A DNA stretch of 64,000 nucleotides from Bryobacteraceae bacterium (GTDB taxonomy: Bacteria; Acidobacteriota; Terriglobia; Bryobacterales; Bryobacteraceae), in NCBI GenBank assembly GCA_025055455.1, contig JANWXD010000006.1, forward strand, positions 1 through 64,000. The letters are read 5' to 3'. Below the pieces are notes generated by a model. That model did no database searches and had not been told where the DNA came from. It saw only the letters and a list, made by a program, of their open reading frames with translations. The number at the start of each line of letters is the position of its first letter. The first letter of the stretch is position 1. The translations under genes were made by a program, and so were the position numbers. Shown piece by piece: positions 17,674-26,331 of this stretch.

Positions 17674-18210
17674 ATGGAACAGTGGATCTGCTTCAGCCCC
17701 AGTCCGGGTCTGATCCTCCGGGTCGCCGCCACCTCCCGGGGCGTGTCGCGCATCCTGTTGCTCGACTCGGGGCGGGCCGGACGGCATGCTGCCGCTGCTC
17801 GCCCACAAACGTCGTCGGGCGACGCTTCACCGGAGTTGCTTCGCGCCGTCCGTGGGCAACTCCTCGAGTACTTCCGAGGCAAGCGTCGGGCCTTCGACCT
17901 GCCGCTCGAGCTCCGTGGCACGCCCTTTCAGCGACGGGTCTGGCAAGAGCTGACGCGGATCCCGTACGGTGCCACGCGCAGCTATGGCGAGATTGCCCGC
18001 GCGATCGGAGAACCCGGCGCTGCCCGCGCCGTGGGACAGGCCTGCGGCGCGAACCCCGTCCCGATCGTCGTGCCCTGTCACCGCGTCATTGCGGCGCACG
18101 GAGGTTTGGGCGGTTACGGGGGCGGGCTGCGCCTCAAACGCTTTCTGCTCGAGCTGGAGCAGGCCTCCCTTTCGGGACACCCGCTCGGGCGTCGCGCAAG
18201 AGCCGGTTGA
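17674..18210 (+). CDS. ogt: Methylated-DNA--protein-cysteine methyltransferase
   Basis: DNA repair protein that transfers the methyl group from O6-methylguanine to its own cysteine. 178 residues. The C-terminal domain contains RGTPFQRRVWQEL, SYGEIARAIG, and the suicide-site motif PCHRVI with C135. The N-terminal part is short, as in Ogt/AGT-only proteins; no AraC regulatory domain as in Ada. It begins 28 bases after the kinase stop and its 3' end overlaps the convergent waaA-lpxK gene by 77 bases. Confidence 0.94.
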   Translation: MEQWICFSPSPGLILRVAATSRGVSRILLLDSGRAGRHAAAARPQTSSGDASPELLRAVRGQLLEYFRGKRRAFDLPLELRGTPFQRRVWQELTRIPYGATRSYGEIARAIGEPGAARAVGQACGANPVPIVVPCHRVIAAHGGLGGYGGGLRLKRFLLELEQASLSGHPLGRRARAG

Positions 18211-20563
18211 GCAGCTCCAGCAGCTGATCCTCCTGTTCCACCTCGATACCGATCTTGAGCCAGCACACGCGGACCTCGTGCCGATCCCTGGGGATCGCGA
18301 ACGAGAAATTGCACGCATCTTTCTCGGTGGTCAGGAGCGCCTCCACTCGCTCCTCCAGAGCCTGAGCCCTCAGGCGCCGCCAGTCCGCCTCGTTGTATCG
18401 GTGATGATCCCTGAACTGCGCCCGAAAGACCGGCTCGCGGCCCAGGCGCTTCAACGTGCGCCAGAACGAAGCCGGATTGCCGAGGCCGCAGAAGGCCCCG
18501 ACGCGCGAAAATGGCAGTTCTCGGGGCGGCCACCGGTGCCCCGTTTTCGTGTCTTCCCAGTACAGGGGAACGACTCGCGAATAGAAAACGGGCGCGCTTG
18601 GGTTGTACCTTCGCACCGCCGCTTCGAACCCTTTCCGGGGACAAGCCGCCTCCGCCCGCGTGACCACCACCGCATCTGCCCGCCGCAGCGCCTCTAGCGG
18701 TTCGCGCAAACGTCCCAGCGGGAAAACCTCGCCGTTCGACCCGAAAGGCGCCAGGCCGTCCAGCAGCACGATGTCCAGGTCCCGTTCGAGACGCCAGTGC
18801 TGAAAGCCGTCGTCCAGCAGGAACACATCGGGATGAAACCGCGCCTCGACGACGCGTCCCGCCGCAGCGCGCCGCCCGCTGATCCCTACGGGCGCGCAAA
18901 CCGAACGGATCAGAATCTGCGCTTCGTCTCCGGTCTGCTCCGCAGGAACGGATTCGCCCGCAGCCACGACGAGAGGGTCCTTTCGGATTCGGCGCCCGTA
19001 TCCGCGGGTCAGAATCGCCGGCCGAAAGCCCATCCCGCTCAACTTGTCGGCGAGCCAAGCCACGAACGGGGTCTTACCCGTCCCGCCAAGGCTGAGGTTG
19101 CCGACACTGATGACCGGCGTCGCCAGGCGTTCCCGCCTCGCGATGTTCCAAGCCCTCTTCGTGGCGCTCGCGCCCCGCCACACCCACGAAAGAAGTCCCA
19201 AGATCGGCCACGCCGGCCCGGGCGGAAGATACCGCGGCACGGTTTGCTGGTACAATTGCAGCGCCGCTTCGGCCGCGCGCTCGGCCGCGCCGCGATTGGA
19301 TGCGGCAACCCGTTGCGCGCGCCGACCGAGCTCGGCTCGGAGGTCTGCGTCAGACAGTAACCGCTCCAACGTCTCCGCCAATTGTGCCCCCGAGGCGATC
19401 TCCACACAGGCGCCCGCCGCGCGGAACTCCGCCACAATCTCCGGAAAGTTCTCCATGTGCGGCCCGATCACGATCGGGCGGCCAAAAAATGCGGGCTCCA
19501 GGATGTTGTGCCCGCCCCGGCGCGCCAGCGTGCCTCCCATGAACACCACGTCGGCCACGGCGAACAGACTCAGCAGCTCGCCCACCGAATCGAGCAGCAG
19601 AACGCCGGGCAAGCGAAATTCCGCACCCTCGCGCTCCAGATGCGAGCGCCGCACGAACCGCACGCCCGCCCGCGCCAGCTTCGCCGCAGCCGCGTCGAAA
19701 GAGTCGGGCTTCCGCGGCACGTGGATCCACAACAGAGCTGCATGCCGAGCCGACAATTCCCGGAACGCTGCGATGGCCTCCTCGTCTTCGTCCACGTCGC
19801 CAGGGAATGCCGGCGGCATCGTGCTGGCGGCGATGACCACTTCCGTTGGCCGAACGCGCTCCAGAAACGTTCGGACAGCCCCCGGGAGCTCGACAGCGCC
19901 GGCCTCGAAATCGTACTTGAGGTTTCCTCCGTACTCGACGCGCTCCGGCTGTGTGGTCAGCGCCCGGAAGCGCTCCAGGCTCGTCCGGCTCTGTGCGAGA
20001 ATCCGATCCGCCAGACCCAGCACCGGAGCGAAAAACCACCGCCAGCGGGCATATGTGGGGGCCGTGCGGTCCGAAATCCGAGCGTTGACCAGCAGCAGCC
20101 CGGCCCCAGCGCGCTTGACCTCGCGGTACAGGTTCGGCCAGATTTCGGTCTCGGCCACCACGACCAGGGACGGCCGCAGCGTGCGCAGCACGCGCCGCAC
20201 AGCAAAACAATAATCGAGCGGAGCAAAGAATATTCCGTCGGCCAACGCCCCCAGGCGCTGCTCGGCGACTTCCCGGCCCGCCACCGTGGAAGTGGAAACG
20301 AACAGCGGAACCTCCGGAAGCCGCGATCGCAGCCGGCGCAGCAGACCGACTAGCGACATTACTTCACCGACGGAGACGGCATGTAGCCAGATGGCCCCGG
20401 GCGCATCCTGTTTCCACTTAGAAGAAACAAATCCCAGCCGCTCCGGAAATCCTCTGCGGTAACGGCGATCCCGAAGCACTCGTCGGACGAAGTAGACGAC
20501 AATGACCGGCAACGCCACCCATTGGAGCAAGCGATACAGGAGGTATATGAGCCGGAGACGCAA
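18134..20563 (-). CDS. waaA-lpxK: Fused Kdo transferase WaaA and lipid A 4'-kinase LpxK
   Basis: One open frame of about 809 residues joins two consecutive Raetz-pathway enzymes. Residues about 1-440 are WaaA (membrane-anchoring N-terminal helix, then HAVSVGEV with the catalytic Glu, ETEIWPN, and GGTLARRGGHNILEPA of the GT-B fold). Residues about 445-800 are LpxK (SVGNLSLGGTGKTPF Walker A near 487-500, LLDDGFQHWRLERDLDIVLLD, GLGNPASFWRTL). No stop or internal ribosome site is evident at the junction. Start uncertain: no ATG or GTG fits; TTG at 20563 gives the usual WaaA N-terminus, while TTGs at 20611 and 20617 extend it into the divergent gene. The 3' end overlaps ogt. Confidence 0.9.
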   Translation of the reverse strand: MRLRLIYLLYRLLQWVALPVIVVYFVRRVLRDRRYRRGFPERLGFVSSKWKQDAPGAIWLHAVSVGEVMSLVGLLRRLRSRLPEVPLFVSTSTVAGREVAEQRLGALADGIFFAPLDYCFAVRRVLRTLRPSLVVVAETEIWPNLYREVKRAGAGLLLVNARISDRTAPTYARWRWFFAPVLGLADRILAQSRTSLERFRALTTQPERVEYGGNLKYDFEAGAVELPGAVRTFLERVRPTEVVIAASTMPPAFPGDVDEDEEAIAAFRELSARHAALLWIHVPRKPDSFDAAAAKLARAGVRFVRRSHLEREGAEFRLPGVLLLDSVGELLSLFAVADVVFMGGTLARRGGHNILEPAFFGRPIVIGPHMENFPEIVAEFRAAGACVEIASGAQLAETLERLLSDADLRAELGRRAQRVAASNRGAAERAAEAALQLYQQTVPRYLPPGPAWPILGLLSWVWRGASATKRAWNIARRERLATPVISVGNLSLGGTGKTPFVAWLADKLSGMGFRPAILTRGYGRRIRKDPLVVAAGESVPAEQTGDEAQILIRSVCAPVGISGRRAAAGRVVEARFHPDVFLLDDGFQHWRLERDLDIVLLDGLAPFGSNGEVFPLGRLREPLEALRRADAVVVTRAEAACPRKGFEAAVRRYNPSAPVFYSRVVPLYWEDTKTGHRWPPRELPFSRVGAFCGLGNPASFWRTLKRLGREPVFRAQFRDHHRYNEADWRRLRAQALEERVEALLTTEKDACNFSFAIPRDRHEVRVCWLKIGIEVEQEDQLLELLNRLLRDARAGVPKGRPAPARAESV

Positions 20564-21155
20564 AGGCTGGATTCTTTTCCTGAGTATAGCCGCGGCCCTC
20601 GGCGCCGACAAGGACAAACGCTTTCAGGCAGGCCCAGCCAGCGCCTACCCCACGCGGCAAACCATCCAGGAGCTCACCATCGCCGCCGACCCGTTCGCCA
20701 CGGAAGCCAAGACGCGCCAGGCGTTCGGCAAACTGAATCCCAACCGCTACGGCGTGCTGCCCGTGCTCGTGGTGATGGAGAACGCCGGCCCGGAAGCGCT
20801 CTCCCTGGAGACGGTGCGCGTTTATTACATCACTGCGGAGGGGCAGAAAATCGAGGCCACTCCGGCCTCCGAGGTGCGTTACGCTACCGGCCCGAAACGG
20901 CCGGATCTGGTTCCCGGACCCTTGCCCCGGCTGCCCGGCGCATCCGGCCGGCGCAAGAGCCCTCTGGACGTCTGGGAGATCGAAGGGCGAGCGTTTGTCG
21001 CCAAAATGCTGGCCCCCAGAGAGTCCGCAAGCGGATTCTTTTACTTTCAAGCCCCACACCGGGCCGGCGCCAAACTTTTCGTCTCCGGCATTCGGGTTGC
21101 CGCCACCGGACAGGAGCTATTCTTCTTCGAGATTCCGCTCGACGCCGCTCGCTAG
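20547..21155 (+). CDS. Exported protein of unknown function
   Basis: 202 residues. The ATG at 20547 has a perfect AGGAGG 7 bases upstream and encodes a basic start followed by a hydrophobic stretch (GWILFLSIAAALGA), i.e. a signal peptide. The mature part looks like a beta-rich domain (VLPVLVVMENAGPEALSLETVRVYYITAEGQ, RESASGFFYFQAPHRAGAKLFVSGIRV), compatible with an immunoglobulin-like fold. I do not recognise a named family. The gene is divergent from waaA-lpxK, whose start region it overlaps or touches, and convergent with the cyclophilin gene 10 bases downstream. Confidence 0.75.
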   Translation: MSRRRKGWILFLSIAAALGADKDKRFQAGPASAYPTRQTIQELTIAADPFATEAKTRQAFGKLNPNRYGVLPVLVVMENAGPEALSLETVRVYYITAEGQKIEATPASEVRYATGPKRPDLVPGPLPRLPGASGRRKSPLDVWEIEGRAFVAKMLAPRESASGFFYFQAPHRAGAKLFVSGIRVAATGQELFFFEIPLDAAR

Positions 21156-21165
21156 TCGCTCCGGC

Positions 21166-21840
21166 TTATTTCGTCGCGGAGGCTGCCTTCTTTCGCACCG
21201 CAGGCTTAGGCGGCTCGGGCTCCGGTCCCACGCGCTCGATCACCACGCGTGTGATCCGCACCGGCGTGCGGGGCCGATCGTTGGCGTCCCGCGGCACGCG
21301 TGCGATTTTGTTCACCACTTCCTGTCCTTCGATCACCTGACCGAAGATGGTGTGGGCGCCGTCCAGGTGCGGCGTCGGGACTTCGGTGATGAAGAACTGG
21401 CAGTTGCCCGTCCGCGGACCGGCGTTCGCCATCGCCAAGCGGCCAGGCCGGTCGAACTTGAGCGACGGATGGAACTCGTCCGGGATGGTGAAGCCAGGGT
21501 CCCCCATGCCGGTGCCGGTAGGATCACCCCCCTGAATCATGAATCCCGGAATCACACGATGGAAAATCACGCCGTTGTAGAGGGGGCGCCGGACCATCTG
21601 TCCCGTCTTGGGATCGCGCCAGGCTTTGCGTCCTTGGGCCAGATCCACGAAGTTCTTTACCGTAATCGGAGATTCCTTTTCGTAGAACTTGACCACGATG
21701 GTTCCCATGGTGGTCTCCAGCCGGCCGTACAACCCCGGCTCCCGTTCGGCGGCGGGGGGCGCCGGCTGGGCCGGATCCGTGGCCGTTTGGGCGGCGAGGG
21801 GCCACCACGCCAACAAGACCGACAGAAGTTTGCGTGCCAT
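21166..21840 (-). CDS. Periplasmic cyclophilin-type peptidyl-prolyl isomerase
   Basis: About 224 residues: signal peptide (KLLSVLLAWWPLAAQ), a Pro/Ala-rich linker, then a cyclophilin domain with NGVIFHRVIPGFMIQGGDPTG-type core, FITEVPTPHLDGAHTIFGQVIEG and a C-terminal basic tail. Cyclophilins catalyse proline cis-trans isomerisation and assist folding of exported proteins. The ATG at 21840 follows a TATAAT box by only 7 bases; the frame extends to 21894 but this would include the promoter. An ATG at 21849 (MPG) overlaps the -10 and is unlikely. Confidence 0.93.
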   Translation of the reverse strand: MARKLLSVLLAWWPLAAQTATDPAQPAPPAAEREPGLYGRLETTMGTIVVKFYEKESPITVKNFVDLAQGRKAWRDPKTGQMVRRPLYNGVIFHRVIPGFMIQGGDPTGTGMGDPGFTIPDEFHPSLKFDRPGRLAMANAGPRTGNCQFFITEVPTPHLDGAHTIFGQVIEGQEVVNKIARVPRDANDRPRTPVRITRVVIERVGPEPEPPKPAVRKKAASATK

Positions 21841-21847
21841 ACCGGGC

Positions 21848-21853
21848 ATTATA
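21848..21853 (-). promoter_or_regulatory. TATAAT -10 element, 7 bases before the cyclophilin start
   Basis: Perfect TATAAT on the minus strand. A weak TTGTTA lies 19 bases further upstream. With normal -10 to +1 spacing transcription would begin at or beside the A of the ATG, giving a leaderless mRNA. Confidence 0.5.
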
Positions 21854-21918
21854 CTGGAGCCAAACAAGAATTTAACAACGGAATTTACAGCCAAAGTCTA
21901 GGCTTTCCTTCCCCTGCG

Positions 21919-21927
21919 TGTTAGGCT
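21919..21927 (+). promoter_or_regulatory. Extended -10 (TGTTAGGCT) of the CHRD gene
   Basis: TGTTAGGCT matches the recurring TGnTAGGCT string. It lies 36 bases before the ATG at 21964, leaving a leader of about 30 bases that carries AAGGAGGG. Confidence 0.45.
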
Positions 21928-21963
21928 AAAACGGCATTGTTCACCAGGTAAGGAGGGTTTTTC

Positions 21964-22590
21964 ATGCCGAGGCTAATGCTTGCGGGCCTTTGCGTTTCGA
22001 TTCTGTCCGTTCTGGCACGAGCCCAGACCACGGAGGTCGTCCGGTTCCGCGCGCTGTTGAGTTCATCGAAGGAGATCCCACCGGTGACCGCGGGAACTCT
22101 CGCGATGGGCGAAGCGGTGGTGGAGTTCGTCCTCCAGAGATCGGCCGCCGGAACGATTCAGTCCGGAATGGTGGATTTCCGGATCAGCTACACACTTGGC
22201 CAGGAGGAGACCTTGACCGACATGCACATTCACCGCGGCGGCGAGGGCGTCTCCGGTCCCGTGGTGGTCCGCCCGGCGTTCGGCACGCCGTTCGCCGCCT
22301 CCGGCACCGGTTCGTTCTTCCGCGTGGCCAGTGTCACGGACTCCGCAGGGATCGCCACGTTGGAAGCCATCATGGCCAACCCCGCGGGCTACTACATCAA
22401 TATCCACTCACGGTCCAATCCGCCCGGGCTCATGCGGGGCCAGCTCGAGCCGGACACGACGGCGATCGCGGCGGTCCGAGCCGCAGAGACCAGATTGGAC
22501 GCCAAGCTGGACAGGGTCGACGGGAAGCTGGACACGATCATGACCATGATCCGCAACCTCGCCTTGGTGCACGGCCTGCGCCTGCCGTGA
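21964..22590 (+). CDS. Secreted CHRD-domain protein with C-terminal coiled coil
   Basis: 208 residues. Signal peptide (MLAGLCVSILSVLARAQ), then a CHRD domain (about 25-160: FRALLSSSKEIPPV, LTDMHIHRGGEGVSGPVVV, NPAGYYINIHSRSNPPGLMRGQL). The HIH and NIHS motifs are the usual CHRD signature. Residues about 165-205 form an amphipathic heptad helix (AAETRLDAKLDRVDGKLDTIM), a likely oligomerisation segment. CHRD was named from chordin; its bacterial role is not known. AAGGAGGG precedes the ATG. Confidence 0.9.
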   Translation: MPRLMLAGLCVSILSVLARAQTTEVVRFRALLSSSKEIPPVTAGTLAMGEAVVEFVLQRSAAGTIQSGMVDFRISYTLGQEETLTDMHIHRGGEGVSGPVVVRPAFGTPFAASGTGSFFRVASVTDSAGIATLEAIMANPAGYYINIHSRSNPPGLMRGQLEPDTTAIAAVRAAETRLDAKLDRVDGKLDTIMTMIRNLALVHGLRLP

Positions 22591-22599
22591 TCCGAGCCG

Positions 22600-24087
22600 T
22601 TACCCTACCGTGGCCCGGCAGCGGGCCACGGCCCGCTGCCAGCCGGCGAACAGCTCGTCGCGCCGGGCTGGGCTCATTTGCGGCTCGAAGACCCGCTCGA
22701 CGCGCCAGAAGCTCTCCAGTTCTTGCGTGCTTTTCCAGAATCCGACGGCCAGCCCCGCCAAGTAGGCGGCGCCGAGGGCGGTGGTCTCCACGTCCGCCGG
22801 CCGCACGACGGGGCGTCCCAGAATGTCCGCCTGGAATTGCATCAGCAGATTGTTAGCCGTGGCGCCCCCATCCACCCGAAGTTCCCGGAGGCGCTCGCCG
22901 GAATCGGCCTCCATGGCTTCGACCAGCTCGCGCGTTTGATAGGCGATGCTTTCGAGTGCCGCCCGCACGATATGAGCCCGCCCGGTGGCTCGCGTCAGCC
23001 CGGTGATCAGACCGCGCGCGGCAGGATCCCAGTGCGGCGCGCCCAGCCCTACGAAGGCGGGCACGAAGTAAACGCCTCCGCTGTCCGGCACGGAGCTCGC
23101 CAACGCCTCCGACTCCGCAGCGCTTGCAAGCAGACCGAGCTGGTCACGTAACCACTGGATGGCGGCGCCCGCAATGAAGATGCTGCCTTCGATGGCAAAC
23201 TGCGCCGAAGCGTCCGCCGAGGCGGCCCGTGTGGCGATCAAACGGTTGCGCGACACCGCCGCATGCCCGCCGGTGTGCAGCAAAGCGAAACATCCGGTCC
23301 CGTAGGTGTTTTTCGACATCCCGGCGCGGAAGCAAGCCTGGCCCACCAGCGCCGCCTGCTGATCGCCAGCGATCCCCGCAATGGGAATTTCGGCGCCCAA
23401 ATGCTCTCCCGCCGTCACGCCGGCGGAAAAGCTCGACGGAACGATCTTCGGCAGCATGGCGCGTGGCACTCCGAAGATCTCCAGCAGCTCCGGGTCCCAG
23501 GTCCCGGAAACCAAGTTCATGAGCATCGTGCGGGAGGCGTTGGAGGGATCGGTGACGTGCAGCGCGCCGCGGCTCAATTTCCAGGCCAGCCACGTGTCCA
23601 CGGTTCCGAACAGCAGCTCGCCATCGCGCGCCCTGCGCTCCGCTTCCGGAACATGGTCCAGGATCCAGCGGATCTTGCTGGCGGAAAAGTAGGCGTCCAC
23701 CACCAGCCCCGTCAGCGCGGTGATGCGCGCCCCAGCCGGTCCGGCCCCCAGGCGCTCGCAATAGTCCGCGGTGCGCCGGCACTGCCAGACGATCGCCGGG
23801 GCGACGGGCTTGCCGCTGGCCCGCTCCCAGACGATCGTGGTCTCGCGCTGATTGGTGATGCCCACTGCAGCCACGGCCGTCGCCCGAATGCCCGTTCGGG
23901 TCAGCACGCGGCGTGCCGCCTCGAGCTGGGCCTCCCAGATCCCCTCCGGATCCTGCTCCACCCAACCGAGCTGAGGATAGACGCACTGAATGGGCACGGA
24001 TTCCATTGCCACCCGCCGTCCGCCCTCATCGTAGAGAGCCGCTCGGGCGCTCGTGGTGCCTTCGTCAAGAGCCAGGATGTAGCGCAA
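22600..24087 (-). CDS. glpK: Glycerol kinase
   Basis: FGGY-family carbohydrate kinase of about 495 residues, phosphorylating glycerol with ATP. Motifs: ALDEGTTSARAAL at the start, GITNQRETTIVWER, LVSGTWDPELLEIFGVP, AGIAGDQQAALVGQ, KNTYGTGCF, DGGATANNLLMQFQADIL. These favour glycerol over xylulose. The start is a TTG at 24087, six bases downstream of a TATAAT box; no ATG or GTG fits, and the frame upstream (to 24282) is not kinase-like. No glycerol facilitator or glpD is adjacent. Confidence 0.93.
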   Translation of the reverse strand: MRYILALDEGTTSARAALYDEGGRRVAMESVPIQCVYPQLGWVEQDPEGIWEAQLEAARRVLTRTGIRATAVAAVGITNQRETTIVWERASGKPVAPAIVWQCRRTADYCERLGAGPAGARITALTGLVVDAYFSASKIRWILDHVPEAERRARDGELLFGTVDTWLAWKLSRGALHVTDPSNASRTMLMNLVSGTWDPELLEIFGVPRAMLPKIVPSSFSAGVTAGEHLGAEIPIAGIAGDQQAALVGQACFRAGMSKNTYGTGCFALLHTGGHAAVSRNRLIATRAASADASAQFAIEGSIFIAGAAIQWLRDQLGLLASAAESEALASSVPDSGGVYFVPAFVGLGAPHWDPAARGLITGLTRATGRAHIVRAALESIAYQTRELVEAMEADSGERLRELRVDGGATANNLLMQFQADILGRPVVRPADVETTALGAAYLAGLAVGFWKSTQELESFWRVERVFEPQMSPARRDELFAGWQRAVARCRATVG

Positions 24088-24093
24088 CCCGGC

Positions 24094-24101
24094 ATTATAA
24101 T
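24094..24101. promoter_or_regulatory. Bidirectional -10 (ATTATAAT) between glpK and a small gene
   Basis: The palindrome ATTATAAT contains TATAAT on both strands. On the minus strand it ends 6 bases before the glpK TTG (leaderless). On the plus strand TATAAT at 24096-24101 ends 14 bases before the ATG at 24116. The two divergent genes would compete for one polymerase site. Confidence 0.5.
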
Positions 24102-24115
24102 GGAACCTCGCAGGG

Positions 24116-24529
24116 ATGTTCTTCCGCAGGCAAACTCCCAAGCCTCCCACATTCGCAGAGCGTGTGGAGGCCGCCCGGGCCGCCGGTTTCCACATCGAGC
24201 CACTGGGAACCGGACGCGTCCGGGCCCGCCGCGACCAGTGCGCGGCGATCGTCGAGGACGCAGCCGGCTCGAGCCCGCGCATCGAACGGGCCGGCCTCGT
24301 GCTCGGCGACGAGATTGCGTTGCTCGTCGACGGCGGCTATCAGAAGTTCTTCGTGACGCCGCAAGGCCGCCGCAAACCGGCCCTCGCAGCCGAGTTGAAA
24401 GCCCTGCACGATTTCGAAGAGGACTTGAGAGAAGCGCTCGGACTGCCGAGTCTGTACAACGAATCCCTCGGCACGCGTTTCGACTTGCATGTGTACGACC
24501 GCCTCAAAGGGCGGGACGGCCATCAGTAG
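24116..24529 (+). CDS. Conserved hypothetical protein
   Basis: 137 residues, soluble, no signal peptide or membrane segment. Composition and sequence (FAERVEAARAAGFHIEP, AIVEDAAGSSPRIERAGLVLGDEIALLVDGGYQKFFVTPQGRRKPALAAELKALHDFEEDLREALGLPSLYNESLGTRFDLHVYDRLKGR split over the length) suggest an alpha/beta cytosolic protein. I do not recognise the family. Divergent from glpK through a shared -10; its 3' end overlaps the convergent TPR lipoprotein gene by 7 bases. Confidence 0.75.
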   Translation: MFFRRQTPKPPTFAERVEAARAAGFHIEPLGTGRVRARRDQCAAIVEDAAGSSPRIERAGLVLGDEIALLVDGGYQKFFVTPQGRRKPALAAELKALHDFEEDLREALGLPSLYNESLGTRFDLHVYDRLKGRDGHQ

Positions 24530-26331
24530 CCCGGCGCTTGCAGGCGCTCGAACAGCTGGCGACGCCCACGCGCTTCTGTTTCGCGACCGGCGCGGGCCAG
24601 GCAGGCGCTCTCCAGTAGAAAGACGCGCGGGAAGCCCAGAAACGCGAAGGGATGCTCCGGACCGGCGGGCGGGAAGCCGTAGACGCCGAGCAGCGAACAA
24701 GCCTGCTCCGCTTGACCGGCTTCGAGCAAGGCCCAAGCCTGAAGGACCGCGAGGGGCTCGGGCGCGAACGGATCGGTACGCCGACGCAGCTCGGTGAGCG
24801 CCACCGCAGCTTTCGAGAACTGGCGCGAAAGCAACGCGCCATACGCGACTGCCGCCAGCCGCTCCCGGGCATCGGTGGGAAACTCCTGGGCCGCCCGAGC
24901 CTCGAGCTCGCCGCTCGCGCTCATGGGCTGCGCCAGAAAGACGCACAGACGAGCCAAAGCCCTCGTCGCTGCACTCTGCGCTTGCGCCGCGGCCTGTCCG
25001 GCATAGCGGGCCGCGGAGGCAACATCGGAAGCGGCAAGCCGCCACGCCGCCATCTGCGTGGCGGCAAACGCCGCCGCTTCGGCCGAGTCCAGCCGCGGCA
25101 ACCGTTGCGCCAGCCTGGCCTCCGCCGCCTTACGGTCTGCCGTCCAATACTCCCACTGGGCTTGGCGCAGCTCCGCCAGCGGGTCGCCGGCTTTGCGACG
25201 CGTGGCGACGTATTCTTCGAACGTCTTGTCGGCCCCGGTGCGATCCCCGAGCGCGAGCCGCGCCCGGGCCGCTTTGTATAGCGTCGCTCCGGCCAGGAAT
25301 GCGGGATTGCGCTGATAGGCCTCGCGGTAAAACCGTTCGGCATCAGCAAAACGTCCGAGGTAGTAATGTACGTCGCCCAGCGAGTCCAGTGGATTCGGAT
25401 CCTGCGGAGCAAGCCGCCGATATTGCTCGAGCGCGTTGCGGGCTGCCTCCAAATTCCGTGCTGCGGCTTCCGCGTAGCCGAGCTCGTTCCAGGCCAGAGG
25501 ATTGTTCGGCTCCAGCTCGGCCGCCCGCCGATAACGGGACGCTCCTTCCTCGAGAGCGCCTTGGGCGAGCTCTAACCGGCCCAGAGCGCGTTGTGCGCCG
25601 GCATCGCTCGGCATCATGCGCACCAGTTCCCGCAGAGCTCGGACCCCGCTTTCCGGATCGTCCCGCGCCATCGCCACCAATACCGACAAGCGCGCTCGGT
25701 CCAGCGGACGAAAGCGCGCGGCGTGCGGGGCCGCCTGCTCCAGCACGCGGGCCGCACCGACGCGATCGCCCTGGCCCAACAGCCTCTCGGCCCAACGGAG
25801 GTACGCCGGCCCAAACGCTGGATCGGCCTCGAGCGCGCGGCGGTAGGCCTCATCGACTTGCGGCCCGGCGCCGAACAGCGCCTCCGCATAATTTCGCAGA
25901 GCCGCCAGGCTCCGGGTGACGGGGGGATCCGCCTGTGGGTCCGCACCTCGGGCCAGCGACTCGAGCACGGCCCGCCAGTCGCTCAGCCGTCCCTCGACCG
26001 AGATCGCCTGCCGGCGGCCGGAGGCGAGATCCTCGATGCCCGCGCGGATTCGCAGCCGGTCCCCATGAGTCGTAAAGTAACCTCCGAAAACCGCCGCGGC
26101 GCCCGCAGCCACCGCGTCACTGCGGCTCACCGCCACCTGCGGCGTCCAGCGCGCAGAGGAGGCCAATTGGTCGGCCAGCGAAGCCGCGATGCCGGCGCCG
26201 AGCCATCCCCCGGCACCCCCACTGAGATCTTCCAGCGGCGTGAGCGCCAACGGAGTACGATGCACCGCCTCGCGCCTTCCACAGGCGCTCAGGGTCAGCA
26301 CACCGATGGCGGCAAGCCAGCGCTTCCTCAC
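24523..26331 (-). CDS. TPR-repeat lipoprotein
   Basis: 602 residues. The N-terminus MRKRWLAAIGVLTLSACG is a lipoprotein signal with lipobox LSAC (Cys at 17). Residues about 30-140 may form an alpha/beta domain (LTPLEDLSGGAGGWLGAGIAASLADQL), resembling the FlgO/TolB-like region that precedes TPRs in many acidobacterial proteins. TPR helices then run through most of the remainder. The start overlaps the stop of the next TPR gene by 4 bases. Probably anchored in a membrane and acting as a scaffold; no enzymatic motif. Confidence 0.85.
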   Translation of the reverse strand: MRKRWLAAIGVLTLSACGRREAVHRTPLALTPLEDLSGGAGGWLGAGIAASLADQLASSARWTPQVAVSRSDAVAAGAAAVFGGYFTTHGDRLRIRAGIEDLASGRRQAISVEGRLSDWRAVLESLARGADPQADPPVTRSLAALRNYAEALFGAGPQVDEAYRRALEADPAFGPAYLRWAERLLGQGDRVGAARVLEQAAPHAARFRPLDRARLSVLVAMARDDPESGVRALRELVRMMPSDAGAQRALGRLELAQGALEEGASRYRRAAELEPNNPLAWNELGYAEAAARNLEAARNALEQYRRLAPQDPNPLDSLGDVHYYLGRFADAERFYREAYQRNPAFLAGATLYKAARARLALGDRTGADKTFEEYVATRRKAGDPLAELRQAQWEYWTADRKAAEARLAQRLPRLDSAEAAAFAATQMAAWRLAASDVASAARYAGQAAAQAQSAATRALARLCVFLAQPMSASGELEARAAQEFPTDARERLAAVAYGALLSRQFSKAAVALTELRRRTDPFAPEPLAVLQAWALLEAGQAEQACSLLGVYGFPPAGPEHPFAFLGFPRVFLLESACLARAGRETEARGRRQLFERLQAPGY

